From the NCBI GenBank assembly GCA_964467915.1, contig CAYXSW010000013.1, positions 1 through 45,668 of the forward strand: a stretch of DNA of 45,668 nt. The letters are read 5' to 3'. Below, piece after piece: positions 17,105-26,887 of this stretch. A program made the position numbers and the translations under genes. Below the pieces are notes generated by a model. It saw nothing but the letters and a program-made list of their open reading frames with translations. It made no database searches and was not told the DNA's origin. Within the stretch, counting starts at the first letter, position 1, and every line of letters begins with the position of its first letter. Source of the DNA: MED-G16 sp964467915. Its GTDB lineage: Bacteria; Bacteroidota; Bacteroidia; Cytophagales; MED-G16.

Positions 17105-19797
17105 GAGACAATATTTATTATTTTATTAGGTACAATAATAATCTTTTTAATTTTCTTGCCATCCAACCATTTTTTAATTGTTTCATTTTCTAAAACACCC
17201 TTTTCTATTTCTGAATTATCTACATTTAAGCTAAAAGATTGTTTAGCTCTGAGTTTTCCATTTATCATTAAAGGGTATTCATATTTATCTTCAACAAGGT
17301 AATCACTATTAAATTTTGGATATTTAGAGAAAGAAACACTTTTAGTATTGCCAATTATATTCCAAAGCTCTTCACATAAATGTGGTGCGAATGGTGAAAT
17401 AATTATAATTAGTGGTTCAAGTATTTTTCTCTTATTGCATTTTTTTTTGCTTAGGCTGTTTACTGTTATCATTAGTTGACTTATACATGTATTTAAGGAA
17501 AGTCTCTCAATATCTTCTTTAATTTTTTTGATAGCATTATGTAAGATTTTTAACTCTTCTTTATCTGGTTTATCATCTGAAATATGTATTTTATTTTCTT
17601 TGTAGAACAAAGACCAAAATTTATTTAAAAACTTGAAGACTCCTTCTATACCATTTGTATTCCATGGTTTTGATTGCTCTATTGGACCAAGAAACATTTC
17701 ATACATTCTTAAAGTATCAGCTCCAAAATTCTCAATTATATTATCAGGGTTAACTACATTACTTTTTGATTTTGACATTTTCTCTGTCTCAAAACCACAT
17801 ATATATTCATTATTTTCTAATATAAATTCTGCATTTTCAAATTCTTTTGATGAGTTAATGAATTTTTTAATATTTAATTTATCATTATCAACATGATTCA
17901 CATCAACATGAATTTTTGTGTAATCATAATCTCTTCTTAGATTATACGAAACATATTTATTTGAGTCTTTGACTCTATAGATAAAATTTGATCTACCTAA
18001 GATCATACCCTGATTAACTAGTTTCTTAAATGGCTCTGAGGTGTTGACAAAGTCTAAGTCAAATAAAACTTTATGCCAAAATCTTGCATAGAGTAGATGT
18101 AGAACTGCGTGTTCTGCTCCTCCTATATATAGATCAACTGGCATCCAATATTTTATTTTATTTTGATCTGCAAATCTTTCAGAATTTTTTGGGTCAAGGT
18201 ATCTAAGGTAATACCAACAAGAACCTGCCCACTGGGGCATAGTATTTGTTTCTCTTTCAAATTTTTTTCCATCTATTATAATGTTTTTCCAATCTTTATT
18301 TCTAGCAAGAGGGGAGGATCCATCATCTGTAGGAAGATAAGTCTTAACTTTAGGTAACTTAACGGGCAAATCTTCTTCATTAACAGAAAATCTTTTATTA
18401 TCATAATGCAGTATAGGTATTGGCTCACCCCAATATCTTTGTCTTGTAAATATCCAATCTCGTAATTTATAGTTTACTGTCTTTTTCCCTAATTTTTTAT
18501 TCTCTAGTAAGTCAGTAACAATCTTTTTAAATTTGATGTTATCAAGACCATTATATTTAGGAGAGTTAATAATTTTTCCATTTCCTGTAAAACATAATTC
18601 ATCAGAATCATTTTCAATTACTTCATTGATATTAAGTTTAAATTTTTTAGCAAACTCATAATCTCTTTCATCATGAGCTGGAACAGCCATTATAGCACCA
18701 GTGCCATAACTAGCTAGAACATAGTCAGATGTCCAAATAGGAACTTTTTCTTCAGATATGGGGTTTATTGCGTAGGCACCAGTAAAAACTCCAGTTTTAT
18801 TTTTTTCGTTTTCTTGACGTTCAAGTTCACTTTTTCTAGATGCTTGAAGAATATATTCTTTAACTTCATTTTCTTGGTTTTTTGTCGTTATCTTATTTAT
18901 CAAGGTGTGTTCTGGAGCTAATACTAAGTATGTAGCACCAAAAATTGTATCAGGTCTAGTTGTAAATACTTCAATTTCTTTATCTTCATCAACTTTAAAC
19001 CTTATCTCAGCACCTTCAGATTTTCCAATCCAATTCTTTTGTGATAATTTAATAGACTCAGGCCAATCTAATAAATCTAAATCCTCTAATAATCTTTCAG
19101 AATAAGATGTAATCCTCATAACCCACTGCCTCATTGGTTTTCTTAAAACTGGGAAACCGCCTCTCTCACTTACACCTCCAATCACTTCTTCATTTGATAG
19201 AACAGTTCCTAATTCTTCACACCAATTCACATCAATTTCATCTATATAGGCTAATCTTTTTGAATCAATAAACTCCTCCTTTTTATCTTTTTCTAAATTT
19301 TTAGGTACTTTTAACTCATCTATATTACAAGCCTTATTCTTTTTAGTATCAAAATAACTATTGTACAATTTAAGGAAAATCCACTGTGTCCATTTATAGT
19401 AACTACTGTCACTAGTTTTCACTTCTCTATCCCAATCAAAGGATAATCCTAGAGTATTCAGTTGCTCTTTGAATCTCTTAATGTTATTTTCTGTAGTCTC
19501 CTTTGGATGTTGTCCTGTTTTAATAGCATATTGTTCTGCAGGCAGACCAAATGAATCAAACCCCATAGGATGCAGTACATTATATCCTTCTAGTCTTTTA
19601 TATCTAGAAATTATATCTGAAGCAATATAACCTAATGGGTGACCAACATGCAGGCCTGATCCTGATGGGTAGGGAAACATATCCATCACATAGTATTTAG
19701 GCTTATTATTTATTTCAGACTTGAAGGTCTTATTTTTTAACCAATATTTTTGCCACTTCTTTTCTGTTAATAAAAAATTATATTTTCCGCTTGACAT
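17101..19797 (-). CDS. leuS: Leucyl-tRNA synthetase
   Basis: An 898-residue class Ia synthetase that charges tRNA-Leu. It has the HIGH-type motif PYPSGSGLHVGHPLGY (about residues 43-58), the editing domain with TTRPDTIFGATYLVLAPEH and GTGAIMAVPAHDERD, and the KMSKS loop EKMSKSKSNVVNPD. The enzyme is longer than E. coli LeuRS (about 860), with an inserted segment before KMSKS as is usual in Bacteroidota. A tRNA-Leu(CAA) gene lies at 40226. It follows der after 49 bases, but a good -7 box almost touches its start codon, so it probably also has its own promoter. Confidence 0.97.
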   Translation of the reverse strand: MSSGKYNFLLTEKKWQKYWLKNKTFKSEINNKPKYYVMDMFPYPSGSGLHVGHPLGYIASDIISRYKRLEGYNVLHPMGFDSFGLPAEQYAIKTGQHPKETTENNIKRFKEQLNTLGLSFDWDREVKTSDSSYYKWTQWIFLKLYNSYFDTKKNKACNIDELKVPKNLEKDKKEEFIDSKRLAYIDEIDVNWCEELGTVLSNEEVIGGVSERGGFPVLRKPMRQWVMRITSYSERLLEDLDLLDWPESIKLSQKNWIGKSEGAEIRFKVDEDKEIEVFTTRPDTIFGATYLVLAPEHTLINKITTKNQENEVKEYILQASRKSELERQENEKNKTGVFTGAYAINPISEEKVPIWTSDYVLASYGTGAIMAVPAHDERDYEFAKKFKLNINEVIENDSDELCFTGNGKIINSPKYNGLDNIKFKKIVTDLLENKKLGKKTVNYKLRDWIFTRQRYWGEPIPILHYDNKRFSVNEEDLPVKLPKVKTYLPTDDGSSPLARNKDWKNIIIDGKKFERETNTMPQWAGSCWYYLRYLDPKNSERFADQNKIKYWMPVDLYIGGAEHAVLHLLYARFWHKVLFDLDFVNTSEPFKKLVNQGMILGRSNFIYRVKDSNKYVSYNLRRDYDYTKIHVDVNHVDNDKLNIKKFINSSKEFENAEFILENNEYICGFETEKMSKSKSNVVNPDNIIENFGADTLRMYEMFLGPIEQSKPWNTNGIEGVFKFLNKFWSLFYKENKIHISDDKPDKEELKILHNAIKKIKEDIERLSLNTCISQLMITVNSLSKKKCNKRKILEPLIIIISPFAPHLCEELWNIIGNTKSVSFSKYPKFNSDYLVEDKYEYPLMINGKLRAKQSFSLNVDNSEIEKGVLENETIKKWLDGKKIKKIIIVPNKIINIVS

Positions 19798-19801
19798 AAT
19801 A

Positions 19802-19809
19802 CAAAAATA
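19802..19809 (-). promoter_or_regulatory. Putative -7 box (TATTTTTG) for leuS
   Basis: On the minus strand the sequence TATTTTTG matches the Bacteroidota -7 consensus TAnnTTTG exactly and is separated from the leuS ATG by only four bases (TATT). Transcription would start at or within a few bases of the start codon, giving a near-leaderless mRNA. I see no clear -33 TTG element at the usual spacing, so this rests on the -7 box and position alone. Confidence 0.45.
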
Positions 19810-19846
19810 GTATTAAAACCTTTAATTTATTGGATATGAGCTTAAT

Positions 19847-21157
19847 TCATTTCTTTCTAAAGACTAATGTAATTGGCACACCTTCCATAGAAAATTTTTT
19901 TCGAATTTTATTACTTAAAAACCTTTTGTATGGTTCCTTAATATATTGAGGTAAATTACAAAAAAAAGCAATTGTGGGAGTTTTTGTAGGTAGCTGAGTT
20001 ATGTATTTTATTTTAATATATTTTCCTTTAGTAGCAGGAGGAGGGTATTTTTCAATTTCAGGCAAAATCATATTGTTGAGTTGAGAAGTTGTTATTTTTT
20101 TTGTTCTATTCTCAAATACGTTCATAGCTAATTCTAATACTTTATGAATTCTTTGCTTGTTTATTACTGAGGTAAAAACAATAGGAACAAAGTTTAAAGG
20201 GCTAATTTTTTTATTAAGTTTTTCTTCAAAATCTCTAGCGCTATGAGTTTCTTTTTTAATAAGATCCCACTTATTAATCATTAAAATTATTCCTTTTTTA
20301 TATTTTGCAGCAAGTGAAAGTATATTCATGTCTTGACTTTCAAATCCTTGTTTAGCATCTATCATTATTATGCAAACATCACTATTTTCCATAGCTTGAA
20401 TAGATCTCATAACAGAGTAAAACTCAATATTTTCTTTTACTTTAGACTTTTTTCTTATTCCTGCAGTATCTGTAATTATAAATTCTTTTTTAAATAAATT
20501 ATATTTTGTATCGATTGAATCACGAGTTGTCCCAGATATATTAGTAACAATATTTCTTTCTTCTCCTAAAATTGAATTAATAAAGGATGATTTTCCTACA
20601 TTAGGTCTCCCTAATATTGAAATACGTGGTAGATTCTCACTTATATCTTCAGAATCATCATCTAATTTTTTCACAACTAAATCTAATAATTCGCCTGTCC
20701 CAGAACCACTTATTGATGAAATTGGAACAATTTGTGAATCACTAAGTCCAAGTTCATAAAATTCATTAGAATTTAATTCTAATTCATAGTTATCTGCTTT
20801 GTTTGCTATAATTATTATGTCTTTATTAATTTGTCTAACCACTTTAGCAAAATCAATATCTAAAGTTGATAATCCATTTTTACAATCAACCATAAATAAT
20901 ATCACAGAAGCTTCATTTAATGCAAGGACAACTTGATCTTTTATTTTATTTTCAAAAATATCTTCAGATTTTTCCACATAACCTCCTGTATCTATAACAG
21001 TAAATGATTTTCCATTCCATTCAGATATTCCATAATGACGATCTCTTGTCACTCCACTTTCGTCATGAATTATTGCTTGCCTTCTTTCAACTAACCTGTT
21101 GAATAAAGTTGATTTTCCTACATTTGGACGTCCCACAATTGCAACAATATTACTCAT
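19847..21157 (-). CDS. der: Ribosome-associated GTPase Der (EngA)
   Basis: A 436-residue tandem GTPase needed for maturation of the 50S subunit. The first G domain has GRPNVGKST (residues 8-16), DTGGYVEKS and NKADN. The second has GRPNVGKSS (about 182-190), DTAGIRKKSKVKENIEFYSV and NKWDL. The C-terminal KH-like domain follows, with the typical PPATKGKYIKIKYITQ near residue 380. Length equals the family norm. It lies between the propeller-protein gene (28 bases upstream) and leuS (49 bases downstream), all on the minus strand; der and leuS share a translation theme. Confidence 0.96.
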   Translation of the reverse strand: MSNIVAIVGRPNVGKSTLFNRLVERRQAIIHDESGVTRDRHYGISEWNGKSFTVIDTGGYVEKSEDIFENKIKDQVVLALNEASVILFMVDCKNGLSTLDIDFAKVVRQINKDIIIIANKADNYELELNSNEFYELGLSDSQIVPISSISGSGTGELLDLVVKKLDDDSEDISENLPRISILGRPNVGKSSFINSILGEERNIVTNISGTTRDSIDTKYNLFKKEFIITDTAGIRKKSKVKENIEFYSVMRSIQAMENSDVCIIMIDAKQGFESQDMNILSLAAKYKKGIILMINKWDLIKKETHSARDFEEKLNKKISPLNFVPIVFTSVINKQRIHKVLELAMNVFENRTKKITTSQLNNMILPEIEKYPPPATKGKYIKIKYITQLPTKTPTIAFFCNLPQYIKEPYKRFLSNKIRKKFSMEGVPITLVFRKK

Positions 21158-21185
21158 TAAAATAAGTATTAATTAAAAAGCGAAT

Positions 21186-24100
21186 TTAATTAATACTTAT
21201 TAATTGAATATTGTTTTCTAGAATCATTGTATTTATTTTATCTATTTCTGAACTTTTTATTTCCTTCCATTTTTGAAGCTCAACATCAATTAATTTTACC
21301 AACTCATCTCTGACTCCATACATCTGATCAGTTGGTTTATAATTACCTCTCGAGGCAACACTTGATAAATGGGCAAGTTTATTATTTAGTCGAATTGGAA
21401 AATTAAGTGGGTCTTGACCACTTCTATTTTTAGTTTGGTATAGGTTTTCCTCAATTTCCGTAATCCTAGAAATAATATCATTTATAGAATTACTGATTTT
21501 CTCATGACTTTCATCTAGCTTACCCTTAAGATTATTTAACTGATCTCTAGTTGACCTTATTTGTTTTATACTGTTATGAATATCAGTTACTTTATCTCTA
21601 ATACCAATTAAAAATTCAAATTGCTCCTTAAGATCTGCTTCTGAAGATAAACTTCTTTTATCTTTCAAAATTTTAAAAGTTTCAATTAAGCTTGATTCTC
21701 CAACATTTAATTTAACAAAGTATGAACCTGGATGAGCTTTAGGTCCAGTTAATCCTGCAGCCCACATAATAAGGCCATCAAACCCTTCTGCGTTATTGTA
21801 ACGCATATTCCATACGAATGAATTTTTTTCGCCATTTAATTTTAGGGGTGATTTCTTGTCGTTAAGTGAATATTTTTTGATCTGATTTTTATTTTCATCT
21901 AAAAACTCTAAAGATATATCAGAATTATTATCAACAACTTTTTTATCAATATTAAAAAATACTTCAACCCCATTATGATGATTTTTCCCTTGAGTTGCTG
22001 AAGATCCTCCCCAGCTAGGAGATCCCATTCTATAACTATCAATAGGTTTAAATAAATGGAAGTTTTTATTGTTGTTAGATTCATTAAGTTGATGTAAAGG
22101 AGTAAGATCATCTATTATCCAAATTGATCTTCCTTGTGTAGCAGCTATTAAGTTGTTGTTTTTAATAGTCATATCTGTTATAGGTACTAAGGGAAGGTTT
22201 ATTTGGAAGGAATCCCACGACTTACCATCATCGAAAGAAACAAAAACACCTGATTCGGTACCAGCGTAAAGAAGATTCTTTCTTTTATGATCAGCTCGAA
22301 CTACTCTAGTAAAATAATTTTCAGGAATGCCATCTACTATTTTTGTCCAAGTCTTTCCGTAATCTTTTGTTTTGTATAAGTAAGGTTTAAAATCACCACT
22401 TTTATATAATGTGCCTGCGACATATAATCCTCCTTTAACAAATGGGTCAGGATCAACACTATTCCACATTATATGTTTTGGAGCATTTGCAGGTGTGACA
22501 TCATTCCAATTTCCTCCAGAGTCTTTGGACATGTGAATCATTCCATCATCTGATGCCGCCCATAGCAACCCTTCTTCATAAGGAGATTCACAAGCTGCAA
22601 AAATTGTAGCATAATATTCAACAGCAGTATTATCTTTAGTTATAGGTCCTCCGGATGGTCCCAATTTTTCAGGTTCATTTCTTGTTAAGTCTGGACTAAT
22701 AACTTCCCAAGTCTGTCCTTCATTGGTTGTAACATGAAAGTAATTAGAAGTGGTATATAATTTATCTGCATTGTGAGGAGAAAAGAAAATAGGAAAATTC
22801 CATTGGAAACGATATTTCATATCTTCAGCTCCATGTCCCATAGGATTATTTGGCCAAACATTAATTGATCTTGTTTCTCCAGTGCTATGGTCTAGTCTAG
22901 TAAGATATCCACCATAACTACCTCCATATACTATTTCTGGGTTATCAGGTTTAGAAGCTAAATGTGCACTTTCTCCACCAGCAGACGCTTCCCAATCTCT
23001 TTCACCAATACCACCAGAATTAACTCTGTGCGGTACTCTTTGTGTGCTATTATCTTGTTGTGCAACTAAAATATTATAAGGGAAACTATTGTCAGTTGCA
23101 ACCCTGTAATATTGAGCAGTTGGTTGGTTCATATAAGTTGACCAACTCACAGCATCATCATTACTAACTTGAGCTCCTCCGTCATCAGCTACCACCATTC
23201 TATTATTATTTTCTGGATCTATCCATAAGTCGTGATGATCACCGTGCGGTGTTCTATATCTATCAAAAGATTTTCCACCATCTTCTGACCTCCAGAATGA
23301 AACATTCATAACATAAACTCTATTCTCATTTTGAGTATCAGCATACACTCTTGTATAGTACCATGCCCTTTGTCTTAAATTTCTATCTTCATTTACTTTT
23401 TTCCATGAGTTTCCACCGTCGTCTGATCTATATAAACCACCATCTTGATTTTCAATTAGAGCAAATATTTTTTTAGAATTTACAGGTGATATAGCAACAC
23501 CACTTATTCCCCATGTCCCACCAGGAAGACCTTCATTACTTGAAATATTTTTCCAAGTATCTCCTCCATCAGTAGATTTCCATAACCCCGAACCTTCACC
23601 TCCACTTTCTAGACTATATGGAGTTCTTCTAATATTCCATGTAGAAGCATATGCAATTCTAGGATTGTTTTTATCTATTGATACATCAACTGCTCCAGCT
23701 CTATCATTTGTATAAAGTACTTTCTTCCAATTATCTCCTCCATCAGTTGTTTTATATAGTCCTCTATTACTACTGTTTTTAAACAAGTCTCCCATTACAG
23801 CTATCAAGACAATATCAGGATTTTTTGGATGGATAGCAATACGACCTACTTGAACTTGGTCAAAATTTAAATTCATTTTTTTCCATGTCTCTCCTGCATC
23901 ATAGGATTTCCAGAATCCACCATAGCCTGGAGACACATTCCCTCTGACAGTTTGTTCTCCAGTTCCAACATATAATATATTTGGGTCAGATTCACTTACA
24001 CTAACTGCACCTATCGATCCTCCAAAATAACCATCAGAAATATTTTTCCATGTAACACCGGAATCTGTTGTTTTCCATACACCACCTCCTGTTGCTCCAA

Positions 24101-24302
24101 AATAATAAGTGCTTTTTGATTTAGAAGTTCCTGCTACAGAAGATGCTCGACCACCTCTATATGGCCCAACAGATCTCCATTCCAGATTAGGTATTTCATA
24201 ACTTATTAAATCCGAATTTGTATTTTTTTTCTTTTGCTTTCTTTGAGATTGTGAATCTACAGAAAATGTAAGTAGAATAATTAATGATAGTATTTTTTTC
24301 AT
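21186..24302 (-). CDS. Secreted Asp-box (BNR/sortilin-like) beta-propeller protein, paralogue 1
   Basis: A 1038-residue exported protein with an N-terminal signal peptide (residues 1-19, ending at SQS) and a basic linker. About ten Asp-box repeats of the form S/T-x-D-x-G-x-x-W are visible, for example TTDSGVTW, SYDAGETW, TTDGGDNW, STDGGDTW, SDDGGNSW, SKDSGGNW and TKDYGKTW, ending near residue 690. They form one or two propellers of the VPS10/sortilin type. The C-terminal 330 residues hold an immunoglobulin-like region and a predicted coiled segment (about 900-990). Some relatives are annotated as glycosyl hydrolases, but I see no catalytic residues to support that. No type IX secretion tail is evident. 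A paralogue lies at 42226-45375. Confidence 0.85.
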   Translation of the reverse strand: MKKILSLIILLTFSVDSQSQRKQKKKNTNSDLISYEIPNLEWRSVGPYRGGRASSVAGTSKSKSTYYFGATGGGVWKTTDSGVTWKNISDGYFGGSIGAVSVSESDPNILYVGTGEQTVRGNVSPGYGGFWKSYDAGETWKKMNLNFDQVQVGRIAIHPKNPDIVLIAVMGDLFKNSSNRGLYKTTDGGDNWKKVLYTNDRAGAVDVSIDKNNPRIAYASTWNIRRTPYSLESGGEGSGLWKSTDGGDTWKNISSNEGLPGGTWGISGVAISPVNSKKIFALIENQDGGLYRSDDGGNSWKKVNEDRNLRQRAWYYTRVYADTQNENRVYVMNVSFWRSEDGGKSFDRYRTPHGDHHDLWIDPENNNRMVVADDGGAQVSNDDAVSWSTYMNQPTAQYYRVATDNSFPYNILVAQQDNSTQRVPHRVNSGGIGERDWEASAGGESAHLASKPDNPEIVYGGSYGGYLTRLDHSTGETRSINVWPNNPMGHGAEDMKYRFQWNFPIFFSPHNADKLYTTSNYFHVTTNEGQTWEVISPDLTRNEPEKLGPSGGPITKDNTAVEYYATIFAACESPYEEGLLWAASDDGMIHMSKDSGGNWNDVTPANAPKHIMWNSVDPDPFVKGGLYVAGTLYKSGDFKPYLYKTKDYGKTWTKIVDGIPENYFTRVVRADHKRKNLLYAGTESGVFVSFDDGKSWDSFQINLPLVPITDMTIKNNNLIAATQGRSIWIIDDLTPLHQLNESNNNKNFHLFKPIDSYRMGSPSWGGSSATQGKNHHNGVEVFFNIDKKVVDNNSDISLEFLDENKNQIKKYSLNDKKSPLKLNGEKNSFVWNMRYNNAEGFDGLIMWAAGLTGPKAHPGSYFVKLNVGESSLIETFKILKDKRSLSSEADLKEQFEFLIGIRDKVTDIHNSIKQIRSTRDQLNNLKGKLDESHEKISNSINDIISRITEIEENLYQTKNRSGQDPLNFPIRLNNKLAHLSSVASRGNYKPTDQMYGVRDELVKLIDVELQKWKEIKSSEIDKINTMILENNIQLISIN

Positions 24303-24331
24303 TTTTGTTTAGTTTAGTCTTTTAAATGTAT

Positions 24332-26803
24332 TTATTTTTTTATTTCAATCACAGATAAAATATTATTTATTGACTTGTAAACATTAAGCGAATTTTTATA
24401 ATCCATAATAGATATTTTATTTTCATTATCGATAGCATTTAAATTAAAATTCAAATTTTGGTTTAGGAAAACAGTTTTTTTAGCTCTTTTATCAGTTATT
24501 ACAAAATATTTTGAGTTTTTATTGAGGTCGTAATATTGAAATTCAAGATCCATAATATTATCATACTCTAGTTTTTTATCTTCTATATAAATATGATTTT
24601 TATCGTATGAAAATATAAAAGTACTTTTTCCTGAAGCATCATTTATCATTTTAAATTTTGAATTTTTTTCAGGTCTGAATAGATCTCTTTGAAAAATTAT
24701 TTTCCCATTAAAATTCACTTTATAAAGTGTGCCATTATCACTTAATAATTGAACCTCACTACTTTTTGGTGAATTTGAAATTTTAATTTTTAATTTATTA
24801 TTAAAATCATTATTAGTTTTTATTGGAAATCCAGGATAATTTGAACCTTTTCTGTTTTTCAAATACAGTGAGCCATTTTTAAGTAATATAATGATGTAGT
24901 CTTTACCCCTCACTCTTGCATGTAATGGCTCTTGGACTAGCTGATCCTCCATTCTCATTGGTGCCCATCCACCTAGTTTTCTTCCATTTTTATCTAAGAA
25001 GTATATCTCACCATTTTTATGTGTTGTTATTAACCTATATCTTTTTGATCCATCATAATCAATAACATTTAAGTGTTCTATATTACTTTTTGAGGGGTTT
25101 TTAATTGGAAAACCAATTAAAGGATTACCTTTTCTATCGTAGCTATAAATTTTATTTTTGCTTGAAAAAAGAACTTGTTTTTTATTGTTTTTATAGTAGT
25201 CGATAGAATAAATTTTTGAATTTATTTTTTCGATTGAATCTGACCAAATTATATTTAATTCATTTGATAGATGGTATATGTAATTTTTTTCATCTTGTGT
25301 TATTACTTCAGGTTTATTATCCAAATGACTAAAAACAACTTTTGGTTTTAGTATTATATTATTTTTAGCTGTAAATTCTTTAACTATTTTTTCATTGGAA
25401 GATTTAACAGTGGAACCTTCTTTTTCAGATAAGTTTGAACTTAAATATAATTTATTGTCAATTAAACTCATCTGGGATGAAAATAATTTTAGATTTGAAC
25501 TATAATTTTTTGAAAATTTTGAAAAGTCGATTATTAATGAAATATTATGATATTCATTCATTTCATTTCTAAACTTACTAATATCTAACTTCTTTGTCCA
25601 AAATTTATTTTTTTCGATGTCAGCTTTTATATCAATTAGAGAATTAATTTCATCTGATATTATAATAAAATTGTCTTTTTTTATAAAAAATTTTTCTCTT
25701 TGTTCGTGTCTTATTTCTAAGTCTATAAGTTTACTTAGTTCTTGATCGTTTAATTTAAAAATGCCATTAAATAATAATGAGTCTGTACTTTTAAAGTCAG
25801 ATGATGGCTTTCTATTTAGGATAGTTATGTCTTCATATTTATTAGATTTTATATTCTCAACCAAAGCTCTTCCTATTTCTAATTTATAATTTTTGCTAAA
25901 ATTTTTGACTTGATTTTTTTTATTGAATTTAAAAAAATTTTTTTCGTTACTTGAGTTAATATTTAGATAAGATATTGTATTAAATGGTAAAATATCAATT
26001 ATTGAATCATGTCCCGATTTATCATTAAAAAAGCTTTCAGATAGCGTTGATGAGAAGCCGTTAAATCTTACTATTTTATCTTCTAATTTTACATCAAAGA
26101 ATGATTTTTCAGGAATAATGCCTTGTGTGTATGATAAAAATTTATTTTTTGATTTAATATTTATTAAATCAAAAATATCAGGTTCATTAATGTATAAGTT
26201 ACCAATATCTTTTCTGATTTTTACTTGTGTGAAGTGATCAGAATTATTATTTTTAAACTGAAGATTTGTGTTTGATCTAGTTCTTATAGCATCTTCTATT
26301 AAGAGGGAATTTTCAGAAAATATAATTATGTTATCTATTATAGAAAAAGCATAGTTTATTCCTCCTATTTTAGACTCGTAAATAATTTGGTTGTTAAACT
26401 TTCTTTCTTTGATATCAATTTCTCTGTCTTTAATTTTCTGGAATACAAAATCTAAATCTAAACCACCTTTAAATGTTACATATATAGGTTCTAAATTGGA
26501 ATTAGATAATTTGAAATAAGCTATTATAATTTTATTTGAATTAAGAAAACTATTTAAGTTCTTATCTAAGAAAAGATCGAATGCTTCATAATTATTTCTT
26601 ATTTCAATTAAACTGTTTTTAATAATTGATGATTCAAGCATTTCGTTATACTGAACTATGGGCTCATCTAATTCTAGAATAATTGAAGACTTTGATGAAA
26701 TTAAATCCCATAAATTATCAGTTGATTCTTTTAATTTGAAGTGATTATAAGTATAAAATGATGTAAGTAGAATTAAGATAAAAAAGATGATTCGAGTTTT
26801 CAT
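24332..26803 (-). CDS. Large membrane-anchored protein of unknown function with C-terminal propeller-like repeats
   Basis: An 823-residue protein with an N-terminal anchor or signal (about residues 4-20, IIFFILILLTSFYTYNHF) and a long extracytoplasmic region. The first 450 residues resemble DUF3352-type domains in overall pattern (KIIIAYFKLSNSN, a GGLDLDFVFQKIK segment). From about residue 520 there are repeats with a (D/N)-(R/K)-x-G-x-x-x-x-G-(F/W) pattern: DRKGNPLIGFPI, DKNGRKLGGWAPM and NRKGSNYPGFPI. These suggest PQQ or FG-GAP-like propeller blades. Base composition is very AT-rich and the protein is unusually rich in Lys, Asn, Ile and Ser. It is the first gene of the minus-strand run to leuS, 29 bases before the Asp-box protein. 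Function not recognised. Confidence 0.7.
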   Translation of the reverse strand: MKTRIIFFILILLTSFYTYNHFKLKESTDNLWDLISSKSSIILELDEPIVQYNEMLESSIIKNSLIEIRNNYEAFDLFLDKNLNSFLNSNKIIIAYFKLSNSNLEPIYVTFKGGLDLDFVFQKIKDREIDIKERKFNNQIIYESKIGGINYAFSIIDNIIIFSENSLLIEDAIRTRSNTNLQFKNNNSDHFTQVKIRKDIGNLYINEPDIFDLINIKSKNKFLSYTQGIIPEKSFFDVKLEDKIVRFNGFSSTLSESFFNDKSGHDSIIDILPFNTISYLNINSSNEKNFFKFNKKNQVKNFSKNYKLEIGRALVENIKSNKYEDITILNRKPSSDFKSTDSLLFNGIFKLNDQELSKLIDLEIRHEQREKFFIKKDNFIIISDEINSLIDIKADIEKNKFWTKKLDISKFRNEMNEYHNISLIIDFSKFSKNYSSNLKLFSSQMSLIDNKLYLSSNLSEKEGSTVKSSNEKIVKEFTAKNNIILKPKVVFSHLDNKPEVITQDEKNYIYHLSNELNIIWSDSIEKINSKIYSIDYYKNNKKQVLFSSKNKIYSYDRKGNPLIGFPIKNPSKSNIEHLNVIDYDGSKRYRLITTHKNGEIYFLDKNGRKLGGWAPMRMEDQLVQEPLHARVRGKDYIIILLKNGSLYLKNRKGSNYPGFPIKTNNDFNNKLKIKISNSPKSSEVQLLSDNGTLYKVNFNGKIIFQRDLFRPEKNSKFKMINDASGKSTFIFSYDKNHIYIEDKKLEYDNIMDLEFQYYDLNKNSKYFVITDKRAKKTVFLNQNLNFNLNAIDNENKISIMDYKNSLNVYKSINNILSVIEIKK

Positions 26804-26887
26804 AAGGAATAAAGTCTACCTATATTATCTTTTAATTATTAAAAAGTTTATCAATTTGTTTTTACTATTTAAATTTACTTAAATTAA

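Noticed and set aside
17101..19797. Functional link between leuS and the tRNA-Leu gene at 40226
   Set aside because: They are 20 kb apart on opposite strands; nothing beyond coincidence is visible, and no T-box or leader lies upstream of leuS.
21186..24302. Glycosidase or sialidase activity for the Asp-box proteins
   Set aside because: Asp boxes are structural; I see no sialidase FRIP motif or acidic catalytic pair, so an enzymatic name would be unsupported.
26804..26887. Regulatory structure in the thyA divergent gap
   Set aside because: Only 84 AT-rich bases with a partial TCAATTTG match; no hairpin or repeated operator that I can support.
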